A stretch of DNA of 9,061 bases from Firmicutes bacterium CAG:449 (GTDB lineage Bacteria > Bacillota_I > Bacilli_A > RFN20 > CAG-449): contig FR889366.1 of the NCBI GenBank assembly GCA_000432895.1, positions 1-9,061 of the forward strand, given 5' to 3'. Shown here in pieces: positions 1 to 6,442 of this stretch (positions within the stretch are counted from its first letter, which is position 1; every line of letters begins with the position of its first letter). The translations under genes were made by a program, and so were the position numbers. A model generated the notes under the pieces. The model did not search any database. It was not told the DNA's origin and saw only the letters and a list, made by a program, of their open reading frames with translations.

Positions 1-125
1 ACCTTAAATTATATTTACTTTATTTTTTATTTATTCTTAGTTATTTATATATTTTTATTTATTGCATCTTTTAATTAAATAATTCTTTATACGCCTAAAT
101 GAGTATAAAATAAACATTTTTGTAT

Positions 126-171
126 AAAAAAACAAACCAATTTTAAGGTTGTTACTTAAGCTTTGATTTGT
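126..171 (-). terminator. Terminator of the small membrane-protein operon
   Basis: On the minus strand, ACAAATCA (from 171) pairs with TGGTTTGT (down to 132), with one G-U pair, and an inner TTAAG/CTTAA pairing sits in the loop. The right arm runs into seven U residues (126-132). It begins 9 bases past the stop codon of the 94-aa gene. The remaining sequence from 1 to 125 is almost pure A/T, and I see no gene or clear signal in it. Confidence 0.65.
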
Positions 172-180
172 CTATAATTT

Positions 181-465
181 TTATCTATTTATTTCGTATA
201 AAGGACAAGTACTACTTGTACAAGTAATACATTGATGAGTATGATATATACAATTTATTTTTTCATCAAAAATCCATTTTTCTTTTTTTAATTCTTCTAA
301 TTGTTTTTGCTTTTTCTTCTCTTGTAATTCTTTAATTAAATTTTCTTTTTCTAGAAGAATTAATTTTTCTTCTTTTTCTCTTTTAATAAATAAAACTGAT
401 AATGTAGTAATTAAGGCAATTAATACTACAATTAAAATAATATTTGTTATTAACCAACCTATCAT
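181..465 (-). CDS. Small membrane-anchored coiled-coil protein with Cys/His-rich tail (94 aa, unknown function)
   Basis: I do not recognise the family. Residues 2-27 form one hydrophobic segment that reads as a membrane anchor or uncleaved signal anchor. Lys/Arg follow directly (28-34), which by the positive-inside rule suggests the rest is cytoplasmic. Residues 29-63 are a highly charged Lys/Glu/Leu heptad-like helix, probably a coiled coil. The tail (72-88) holds Cys72, His75, His77, Cys79, Cys82 and Cys87-Pro, a spacing that could bind zinc or an iron-sulfur cluster; this is inference. The ATG lies one base past the stop of the upstream 189-aa gene, and its GGAG ribosome site sits inside that gene's last codons, so the two are almost certainly translationally coupled. 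Stop is TAA, followed by a terminator. The similar anchor-plus-coil design of both proteins suggests partners in one membrane complex, but nothing shows this directly. Confidence 0.75.
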   Translation of the reverse strand: MIGWLITNIILIVVLIALITTLSVLFIKREKEEKLILLEKENLIKELQEKKKQKQLEELKKEKWIFDEKINCIYHTHQCITCTSSTCPLYEINR

Positions 466-466
466 A

Positions 467-1036
467 TTAATTCTCCATTTCTACTTTTAGTTGACCACTT
501 TGCTTGATATAACCTATATTAAGTTGTTTTTTTACTAATTCAAGTTCTTTTTCACTTTTGATTTCAATTTTAATAGTCTTTAATAATAATGGTTCAACTT
601 CTTTATTTACTCTAATTTTACCAAAATTAAATTTAACAATTAAACTACCATTAACCGCAACAATTTTGGCAATTGTTTTTCTTTTACCATAAGTTAAACT
701 TTCATATGATTTTCTAGTGTTAACATTAACATCTTTTAATGTGGATACATAATTAATAATTTCATCATAATATTTTTTATGTTCTTCATCTAGTTTAGCT
801 AATTCATCAATAAAAATAACATCATGGGAAGTTCTAACAATAACATTATTATTTTCAACTTTCTCATCTTTAAAGTAATCTTTTAATTTTTGTATTTCTT
901 GATCTAATTTTAAACATTTTATTTTAAAATTAAGACTTTCATTATTATTCTTTAACATAAATGCAACAAAATATCTAATGGTGATTGCAATTAAAAATAT
1001 TAATACAAAAAATACGGCAATATATACTATTTTCAA
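467..1036 (-). CDS. Membrane-anchored coiled-coil protein with C-terminal alpha/beta domain (189 aa, unknown function)
   Basis: First gene of a two-gene operon. Residues 3-28 are a strongly hydrophobic membrane segment. Residues about 33-60 form a charged, helical, probable coiled-coil linker. Residues about 77-175 look like a compact alpha/beta domain: a helix with a DEEHKKYYDEI core, the stretch NTRKSYESLTYGKRK, a strand TIAKIVAVNGSLIVKFNF, then a lysine-rich C-terminal part. The helix-RKSYES-K-T-IAKI-V-V-NGSL-V order reminds me of a small repeat domain in uncharacterised Firmicutes proteins (RxSxxYESF...xxAKLxxRGKTLxLYLAL-type). That is memory-based and divergent, so no function is assigned. 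The start is TTG, supported by an AGGGGGA ribosome site (1044-1050) ending 7 bases before it and by a strong promoter just upstream. No ATG offers a better start. Confidence 0.75.
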   Translation of the reverse strand: MKIVYIAVFFVLIFLIAITIRYFVAFMLKNNNESLNFKIKCLKLDQEIQKLKDYFKDEKVENNNVIVRTSHDVIFIDELAKLDEEHKKYYDEIINYVSTLKDVNVNTRKSYESLTYGKRKTIAKIVAVNGSLIVKFNFGKIRVNKEVEPLLLKTIKIEIKSEKELELVKKQLNIGYIKQSGQLKVEMEN

Positions 1037-1063
1037 AGTAAAATCCCCCTTTTTTTCACAAAA

Positions 1064-1092
1064 ATAATACCCCGAGAAAGTATTTTTGTCAA
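1064..1092 (-). promoter_or_regulatory. Sigma-A-type promoter for the two-gene membrane operon
   Basis: On the minus strand a perfect -35 TTGACA (1087-1092) and -10 TATTAT (1064-1069) are separated by exactly 17 bases. Transcription would begin near 1057, giving a leader of about 20 bases carrying the AGGGGGA ribosome site. This is the closest match to consensus in the window. Confidence 0.8.
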
Positions 1093-1102
1093 CAATCTTT
1101 CA

Positions 1103-1128
1103 TTTAAATAAACGATTGTTTATTTAAA
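1103..1128. repeat. Perfect 11-bp inverted repeat (4-base loop) upstream of promoter
   Basis: TTTAAATAAAC (1103-1113) is followed by GATT and its exact reverse complement GTTTATTTAAA (1118-1128). On the minus strand it ends about 10 bases upstream of the -35 box of the membrane-protein operon, where an activator or dimeric repressor could bind. With A/T-only outer arms and no U-run beyond them, it is a poor terminator. The TetR-like look of the core AAAC-4-GTTT is only a suggestion. Confidence 0.6.
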
Positions 1129-1348
1129 GTAAAAGAAGGTTTTATATCATAAATTATATTATGTAAAAAAAGTTTCACATAAGAGGTGATTTATGACTAA
1201 GTTAACATATTAAATATTATTGAATTTAAATTAAATAATATACAGAAGTGTATGAATTAAAAATATATAAATTTTTCAACAACTTTTAAAGTAATTAATA
1301 AAATGCAATTATATATGTTTTTTTTAATTTCTCCTTTTTCAACAATAA
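1129..1348. other. Gene-free AT-rich gap with one 6-codon ORF
   Basis: I find no convincing gene on either strand. The only translation signal is on the plus strand: AAGAGGTGA (1181-1189) precedes ATG at 1193, which opens a six-codon frame (MTKLTY) ending at TAA 1211-1213. The other frames downstream are closed by many stops. It could be a leader peptide, the scar of a lost gene, or chance. Confidence 0.4.
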
Positions 1349-1403
1349 AAAAACGATAAATATCGTTAACTATACCACATCTAGTTATATATTTATCGTT
1401 TTT
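1349..1403 (-). terminator. nifJ terminator (possibly bidirectional)
   Basis: AAAAACGATAAATAT (1349-1363) pairs perfectly with ATATTTATCGTTTTT (1389-1403). A further TAACTA/TAGTTA pairing (1367-1372 with 1382-1387) lies in the loop, giving a long, strong hairpin. It starts 11 bases after the nifJ stop. The A-run on one side and T-run on the other make it a U-tailed terminator in both directions, although no plus-strand gene is known to run into it here. Confidence 0.85.
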
Positions 1404-1414
1404 ATTTTATTTAA

Positions 1415-4400
1415 TTAGTCACAAAGTCTTTTAAATCTTTTGAAACGCATTTCTGCATATTCTTGAGATTTAGTTAATAACTCTTCAGCATGTTCTGGAT
1501 TTACCTTTGGTAATTGAGAATATCTTGTTTGAGTCATAACGAAGTCTCTAAATTTAGAGAAGTCTGGATCTTTGCAATCCATTTGCATTGGACATTTTCC
1601 TTCTTGTTCAAGTCTTGGATCATATCTAAAGATTGGGAAGTAACCACATTCAACTGCTTCTTTTTCAGTCTTTTGTGCATTAGCAAGGCCACCTTTTAAT
1701 CCATGAGCTTGACATGGAGAATAACAAATAATTAATGAAGGTCCATTATATGATTCAGCTTCTTTCATAGCTTTGATTGCTTGCATTTTATTTGCGCCCA
1801 TAGCAATTTGTGCAACGTAAACATTACCATAAGAGATTGCCATCATTGCTAAATTCTTCTTAGCGGTCTTCTTACCTGAAGCTGTAAACTTAGCAATAGA
1901 ACCTGTTTGAGATGATTTAGAAGATTGTCCACCTGTATTAGAATAGACTTCTGTATCAAGAACTAAGATATTAACATCTTCTTCATTAGCAATAACGTGA
2001 TCAAGTCCACCATAACCAATATCGTATGACCAACCATCACCACCGACAATCCATACAGATTTATCTAATAAATCTCTTTCATAATTAAGAACTTCTTTGA
2101 TAGCTTCATTTTTAGATGCTTTAATTAATTCAACAAAGTGAGGTAACATAGCTCTAATATGTTCTCTATCTTTAATATGTTCTTCATAATCGTTAATAGC
2201 ATTAGCTAATTCTTCTTCAACGTCAGCTTTATTTGCTTCTAAGATTTTGCAAATTTGACCGAGTTTATAATCAGTAGCTACTCTCATACCAAAGCCATAT
2301 TCTGCATTATCTTCAAATAATGAGTTAGCCCAAGCAATACCATTACCATCTTTATCAGTTGTAAATGGAGTTAAAGGAGTAGAACCATTATAAATTGATG
2401 AACATCCTGTAGCATTAGCCACTAACATATCTTTACCAAATAATTGAGAAGCTAAACGATAATATGGAGTTTCTCCACATCCTGCACATGCTCCAGAAAT
2501 TTCTTGGTATGGCATTAAGAATGCGGCACCTTTAACTGTTGTTACAGGGAAACCACCTGTTTTATATTCAACGTGTTTATATAAATAATCTGCTGCTGGT
2601 TCTTGAACATCAAATTGAGATTTAGCTTCAACCATTTCAAGAGCTTTCTTACCAGCTTTACCAGGACATTCAACAACACATAAGCCACATCCAACACAGT
2701 TTCTTGGAGTAACTTGAATTCTAAATGATAAACCTTTAACTGCTGGTCCACCCATTGCAGGAACGACATCATTTCTAACTGTTTCAGGTAAATTTGCTTT
2801 TTCTTCTTCAGTTAATAAGAAAGGTCTAATTGTTGCATGAGGACAAACGAATGCACATTGGTTACATTGAATACAATTTTCTTTAATCCACATTGGAACT
2901 CTATCAGCGATAGAACGTTTTTCCATAAATGTGACATTATTTCTCATTGTTCCATCAAGTAATTCATAATCTAAGAATTTTGATACTGGAATATCATAAC
3001 CATCTAACGAACCAATAACATTGACAAATGAATCAAAATATTCATCACCAGTAGTAGCGTATACTCTTGTTCCATCAAGGTTAGCCCATTCTTTCTTAAC
3101 TGGAACTTCTACTAAGCCTTGAGCACCAGCATCAATAGCATCCCAGTTCATTCTAACAACATCGTCACCTTTTTTAGCGTAAGATTTTTGAGCAAATTTT
3201 TTCATCCAATCTTGTGCTGTAGCATAATCCATAATGTTTTGATTTAAGAAGAAGAAAGCAGATTGTAAAATTGTATTTGTTCTACGTCCTAAGCCAATTT
3301 TTGCTGCTAAACTATTAGCATCAATAATATAGAATTTAGCATTCTTTTCAGCGAGTTGTTTTTTCATTCTATTAGGTAATCTTGCTTCAATTTCATTAGC
3401 AGGAATATCTGTATTTAATAAGAATGTTCCACCTTTCTTTAAGCACTTAATCATATCAAATTTAAAGATGTATGAATCAAGTGAACAAGATAAGAAGTCA
3501 GCATGTTCAACATAATATGTAGAATGAATTGGTTCTTTACCAAATCTTAAGTGAGATCTAGTAACACCACCAGCTTTTCTTGAGTCATATGCAAAATATG
3601 CTTGAGCATATTGATGAGTAGCATCACCAATAATCTTAATGGAAGATTTATTAGCAGAAACTGTACCATCACTACCTAAACCATAGAATAAGCAAGATGT
3701 ATAATGACCATCAACATGGAAAGAATCATCAACAGGAATTGATAAATGAGTTACATCATCATTAATACCAACTGTAAATGAAGTCCAAGGTTTTTCTGAA
3801 TCTAAGAAATCAAAGACTGCTTTAACATGTTTTGGTTGAGTATCTCTACTAGAAAGACCATAACGTCCTCCTACAATAACATCCATCTTTCTACCCATTT
3901 GTTCAAGAGCTGCAACAACATCAAGATATAAAGGTTCACCAGTAGCACCTGTTTCTTTTGTTCTATCTAAGACAGCAACTTTTGTAACTGTTGAAGGAAT
4001 AACACTTACTAAATGTTTTGCAGAGAATGGACGATATAAGTGAACTTTAACTAAACCAACTTTTTCACCTTTAGCCATTAATGCATCAATAACTTCAATA
4101 GCAGTTTCAGTAACTGAGCCCATAGCAACAATAACTTTAGTTGCATCTTTAGCACCATAATAAGTAAATGGAGCGTAGTTTCTTCCAGTCATTTCAGAAA
4201 CTTTTTTGAAATAGTAATCTGCTACTTCAATAACTTTATTGAAATGAGAATTTTGAGCTTCTCTACCTTGGAAGTAGATATCATCATTTTCTGCTCCACC
4301 ACGAGTTACTGCATGAGTATGTGGATTTAAAGCTCTCTTTCTAAATCTTTCAAGAGCTTCTTTATCTAATAATTTTGCCCAATCGCTTGGATCAATAAAT

Positions 4401-4963
4401 TCGACATTTTGAATTTCGTGTGAAGTTCTAAATCCATCAAAGAAATGGCAAACAGGAACTTCTGATTTAATTGCAATTAAGTGTGCAAGAGAAGCTAAAT
4501 CAGCAACTTCTTGTACTGAATGAGAGCATAACATTGTTATGCCTGTTTGACGAATAGCATAAATATCTTGATGATCACCAAAAATTGAAAGTGATCTTGT
4601 TGCTAATGATCTAGCAGAAACGTGTAATACTGCAGGCAAACATTCGCCAACCCATTTATAAATGTTTGGAATCATTAACAATAAACCTTGAGAAGCTGTA
4701 TATGTTGTAGCTAATGCGCCAGCTTGTAAGGCACCATGAACTGTTCCTGATGCACCAGCTTCAGATTGCATTTCAACAACTTTAACTAATTGATTGAAGC
4801 AATTTTTCATACCTTCAGAAGCATATTGATCTACTAATTCAGCCATTGTTGAAGATGGAGTGATTGGATAGATACTAGCAACTTCGGTAAAATTATAAGA
4901 CGCTAAAGCAGCTGCTGTATTGCCATCAACAGACTTCATTGTCTTTTTAATTTCATTTGACAT
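1415..4963 (-). CDS. nifJ: Pyruvate:ferredoxin (flavodoxin) oxidoreductase, single-chain
   Basis: Oxidises pyruvate with CoA to acetyl-CoA and CO2 in the cytoplasm, passing electrons to ferredoxin or flavodoxin; the enzyme is oxygen-sensitive and typical of anaerobes. At 1182 aa it has the full fused layout: domain I with YPITPSS (32-38) and SIFGDHQDIY, domain II to about 415, the central domain to about 630, a 2x[4Fe-4S] ferredoxin domain with Cys697/700/703/707 and Cys756/759/762/766, and a thiamine-diphosphate domain with GDGW (975-978) and DTEVYSNTGGQ. The proximal cluster ligands are present as Cys826, Cys829, Cys854 and Cys1084, spaced as in the Desulfovibrio africanus enzyme. It ends soon after the TPP domain. 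No key residue is missing and there is no frameshift. The ATG follows GGAGG (4976-4980) at a rather long 12-base spacing. It has its own promoter and terminator, so it is probably monocistronic. Confidence 0.97.
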   Translation of the reverse strand: MSNEIKKTMKSVDGNTAAALASYNFTEVASIYPITPSSTMAELVDQYASEGMKNCFNQLVKVVEMQSEAGASGTVHGALQAGALATTYTASQGLLLMIPNIYKWVGECLPAVLHVSARSLATRSLSIFGDHQDIYAIRQTGITMLCSHSVQEVADLASLAHLIAIKSEVPVCHFFDGFRTSHEIQNVEFIDPSDWAKLLDKEALERFRKRALNPHTHAVTRGGAENDDIYFQGREAQNSHFNKVIEVADYYFKKVSEMTGRNYAPFTYYGAKDATKVIVAMGSVTETAIEVIDALMAKGEKVGLVKVHLYRPFSAKHLVSVIPSTVTKVAVLDRTKETGATGEPLYLDVVAALEQMGRKMDVIVGGRYGLSSRDTQPKHVKAVFDFLDSEKPWTSFTVGINDDVTHLSIPVDDSFHVDGHYTSCLFYGLGSDGTVSANKSSIKIIGDATHQYAQAYFAYDSRKAGGVTRSHLRFGKEPIHSTYYVEHADFLSCSLDSYIFKFDMIKCLKKGGTFLLNTDIPANEIEARLPNRMKKQLAEKNAKFYIIDANSLAAKIGLGRRTNTILQSAFFFLNQNIMDYATAQDWMKKFAQKSYAKKGDDVVRMNWDAIDAGAQGLVEVPVKKEWANLDGTRVYATTGDEYFDSFVNVIGSLDGYDIPVSKFLDYELLDGTMRNNVTFMEKRSIADRVPMWIKENCIQCNQCAFVCPHATIRPFLLTEEEKANLPETVRNDVVPAMGGPAVKGLSFRIQVTPRNCVGCGLCVVECPGKAGKKALEMVEAKSQFDVQEPAADYLYKHVEYKTGGFPVTTVKGAAFLMPYQEISGACAGCGETPYYRLASQLFGKDMLVANATGCSSIYNGSTPLTPFTTDKDGNGIAWANSLFEDNAEYGFGMRVATDYKLGQICKILEANKADVEEELANAINDYEEHIKDREHIRAMLPHFVELIKASKNEAIKEVLNYERDLLDKSVWIVGGDGWSYDIGYGGLDHVIANEEDVNILVLDTEVYSNTGGQSSKSSQTGSIAKFTASGKKTAKKNLAMMAISYGNVYVAQIAMGANKMQAIKAMKEAESYNGPSLIICYSPCQAHGLKGGLANAQKTEKEAVECGYFPIFRYDPRLEQEGKCPMQMDCKDPDFSKFRDFVMTQTRYSQLPKVNPEHAEELLTKSQEYAEMRFKRFKRLCD

Positions 4964-4996
4964 GTTTTATTTTATCCTCCTATAAAACCATCTTTC

Positions 4997-5022
4997 ATTA
5001 TAAATTATTTTTTAATAATTTA
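4997..5022 (-). promoter_or_regulatory. Candidate nifJ promoter with overlapping palindromic operator
   Basis: A perfect -10 TATAAT (minus strand, plus 4997-5002) lies 33 bases upstream of the nifJ ATG. No good -35 is found; the best at 17-base spacing is TACTAA. Between them is a perfect 9-bp inverted repeat: TAAATTATT (5001-5009), TTTT, AATAATTTA (5014-5022). A weak -35 plus a palindrome in the spacer suggests regulator-controlled transcription. The arms do not match Rex, Fnr or PerR consensus well, so I name no regulator. Confidence 0.5.
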
Positions 5023-5045
5023 GTAGACTATTTTTTTAATATAAT

Positions 5046-5077
5046 AAAAAAAAGTTATCTATTTGACAACTTTTTTT
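5046..5077 (-). terminator. galU terminator overlapping its own stop codon
   Basis: On the minus strand AAAAAAAGTTGTC (from 5077) pairs with GATAACTTTTTTT (down to 5047) around a 5-base loop, with one G-U pair, then U-tract to 5046. The upstream arm encodes the last lysine and valine codons of galU, and the TAG stop (5059-5061) sits at the loop and start of the downstream arm. Its position separates galU from nifJ transcription. Confidence 0.8.
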
Positions 5078-5931
5078 AGATATTCATAAACTTTGAAAGA
5101 TAAATCATCTCTTTCTAAAGAAAAATCAATCATCGCTTTAACATAACCAAACTTATCACCAATATCATATCGATCACCTTCAAACCAATAACCATATACT
5201 TTTTCTTCTTTCATCAAAGTAGAAATTGCATCCGTTAATTGTATTTCTCCACCTTTACCTGGCTTTTGATGTTCAAGGATATTAAATATTTTATTAGTTA
5301 AAACATATCTTCCTAAAACAGCATATCTAGAAGGAGCTTCTTCAATGGTTGGTTTTTCAATAACCGAATCCGCTAAAATCATTTTATCATCAATGATAAC
5401 TTTTGGATTAATAATTCCATATTTAGAAACATCATCATCAGGAACAACTTGTACACCTAAAATAGATGCTTTTTCTTTTTCATATGCATCAAGCATTTGT
5501 TTTAAAACAGGCTCACCTTTACGATTAACAATTAAATCATCGCCAAGCATAATTGCAAAGTCTTCACCATTAATAAAATCTTTTGCACACATTATCGCAT
5601 GGCCTAATCCTTTCGGTTCTTTTTGTTCAATAAAAGTAATCTTTACTAAATTACCAATTTCTCTAATCATTTTTGCTTCTTGTAACTTATTTGCTTTAAT
5701 AAGTCTTGCTTCTAAAGTTTCATCTTGAGAAAAATGATTTAAGATACTTGGCTTTTCTTCTGAAATAATAATACCAACTTCTTCAATTCCACTATTATGT
5801 GCTTCTTCAACAATATATTGTAAAGCAGGCTTATCAATAATTGGGAACATTTCCTTAGGAATAGATTTTGTAGCCGGTAAAAACCGTGTCCCTAACCCTG
5901 CCGCCGGGATAATTACTTTTTTAATACTCAT
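5059..5931 (-). CDS. galU: UTP-glucose-1-phosphate uridylyltransferase
   Basis: Makes UDP-glucose from UTP and glucose-1-phosphate in the cytoplasm, the precursor for glycolipids, teichoic-acid or capsule sugars and galactose use. The nucleotidyltransferase signature opens the protein: IPAAGLGTRFLPATKSIPKEM with the G-x-G-T-R loop near residues 12-16 and Lys22. The LGDDL metal/nucleotide motif lies near residue 130, GKGGEIQLTDAI near 230, and GDRYDIGDKFGYVKA near 255-270. At 290 aa it matches the usual length (B. subtilis GtaB is similar). I chose ATG at 5929-5931: the AAGGA ribosome site is about 11 bases upstream of it, whereas an in-frame TTG three codons earlier (5938-5940) is only 2 bases from that site. 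It is expressed from a divergent promoter region shared with the HPr-like gene and is stopped by a terminator overlapping its 3' end. Confidence 0.96.
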   Translation of the reverse strand: MSIKKVIIPAAGLGTRFLPATKSIPKEMFPIIDKPALQYIVEEAHNSGIEEVGIIISEEKPSILNHFSQDETLEARLIKANKLQEAKMIREIGNLVKITFIEQKEPKGLGHAIMCAKDFINGEDFAIMLGDDLIVNRKGEPVLKQMLDAYEKEKASILGVQVVPDDDVSKYGIINPKVIIDDKMILADSVIEKPTIEEAPSRYAVLGRYVLTNKIFNILEHQKPGKGGEIQLTDAISTLMKEEKVYGYWFEGDRYDIGDKFGYVKAMIDFSLERDDLSFKVYEYLKKVVK

Positions 5932-5988
5932 TTTTATCAATTTCCTTTTTATAAAATTTTAAACACAATAACAAAACGTTATAACTAT

Positions 5989-6016
5989 ATAATACCGATT
6001 TTTTTATTTTTTACAA
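5989..6016 (-). promoter_or_regulatory. Candidate galU promoter
   Basis: On the minus strand, -35 TTGTAA (6011-6016, 4 of 6 consensus bases) and -10 TATTAT (5989-5994) are 16 bases apart. Transcription would begin near 5982, leaving a leader of about 50 bases before the galU ATG. Confidence 0.55.
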
Positions 6017-6039
6017 GTCTTAAAATTTTTGTAGCACTA

Positions 6040-6054
6040 TTGAAAACGCTTTTT
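6040..6054 (+). promoter_or_regulatory. Candidate catabolite-responsive element (cre)
   Basis: TTGAAAACGCTTTTT fits the Bacillus cre consensus WTGNAANCGNWNNCW at every fixed position but one (the C near the end is T). It sits between the divergent galU and HPr-like promoters, centred about 60 bases upstream of either predicted start, a position usually linked with CcpA activation. No ccpA gene is in the window, so this is inference. Confidence 0.45.
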
Positions 6055-6070
6055 TTGAAAATAAAATATA

Positions 6071-6099
6071 TTGTTAAATTATTTTATTTAAGATAAAAT
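6071..6099 (+). promoter_or_regulatory. Candidate promoter for the HPr-like gene
   Basis: -35 TTGTTA (6071-6076, 4 of 6) and -10 TAAAAT (6094-6099, 5 of 6) are 17 bases apart. Predicted start near 6106 leaves a leader of roughly 16 bases that is mostly the AGGAAGGA ribosome site (6107-6114). Confidence 0.55.
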
Positions 6100-6121
6100 A
6101 AAGAAAAGGAAGGATTCTTAT

Positions 6122-6385
6122 ATGAAAATTGTCACAGGAATTGTTAAAGCTAATAATGGATTAACCGCTAGATTATCAACTCAAATCGTTGCAGAAGCAA
6201 ATCGTTTCAAATCAAAATGTACAATAAAAGTAATGGATGAAGAAGCCGATTTAAAATCAATTATGAATGTTATGGCACTCGTTGTTCCAACTGGAAATAA
6301 ATTTTCAATTATCATTGAAGGTGATGATGAAGAAAAAGCAGAATTAGCTTTTAATAAATTATTACCTGAAATTGATTTGCAATAA
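6122..6385 (+). CDS. HPr-family protein lacking His15 (Crh-like regulatory HPr)
   Basis: An 87-aa HPr fold, the usual length. In true HPr the motif GIHARPA carries His15, which takes phosphate from enzyme I and passes it to sugar permeases. Here the aligned motif is GLTARLS: position 15 is Thr (codon ACC), Pro18 is Leu, and Arg17 remains. The regulatory site is kept: Ser46 in DLKSIMNVMAL, the target of HPr kinase/phosphorylase. Loss of His15 with retained Ser46 is the hallmark of Crh, the B. subtilis HPr paralogue (Gln at 15) that acts as a CcpA co-repressor; the EANRF stretch (25-29) also resembles Crh. It therefore probably cannot carry PTS phosphate and serves regulation or another role. 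AGGAAGGA lies 7 bases before ATG. A small terminator follows, then alr. An automatic pipeline would likely label it ptsH or 'phosphocarrier HPr'. Confidence 0.9.
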   Translation: MKIVTGIVKANNGLTARLSTQIVAEANRFKSKCTIKVMDEEADLKSIMNVMALVVPTGNKFSIIIEGDDEEKAELAFNKLLPEIDLQ

Positions 6386-6386
6386 G

Positions 6387-6407
6387 AAAAGACATTAAGT
6401 CTTTTTT
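6387..6407 (+). terminator. Short terminator after the HPr-like gene
   Basis: AAAAGAC (6387-6393) and GTCTTTT (6399-6405) form a perfect 7-bp stem with loop ATTAA, continuing into T's to 6407. It lies one base after the stop codon. The stem has only two G-C pairs, so read-through into alr 36 bases further on is plausible. Confidence 0.7.
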
Positions 6408-6442
6408 ATTTTGTTTTATCATAAGTTTTAATGTGATGATTA

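Noticed and set aside
1514..1699. Plus-strand open frame of 61 codons
   Set aside because: Lies antisense inside nifJ, has no ribosome site and reads as low-complexity Phe/Ser/Ile-rich sequence; a shadow of the real gene.
2542..2772. Minus-strand open frame of 76 codons in another frame of nifJ
   Set aside because: Fully within the ferredoxin-domain region of nifJ, out of frame, with a Leu/Lys-rich translation and no support.
5345..5728. Plus-strand open frame of 127 codons
   Set aside because: Antisense to galU with Ser/Ile-rich translation and no ribosome site; it is open only because of galU codon use.
5932..5940. TTG start three codons upstream of the galU ATG
   Set aside because: The ribosome site would be only 2 bases away; ATG at 5929-5931 has acceptable spacing and fits the family N-terminus.
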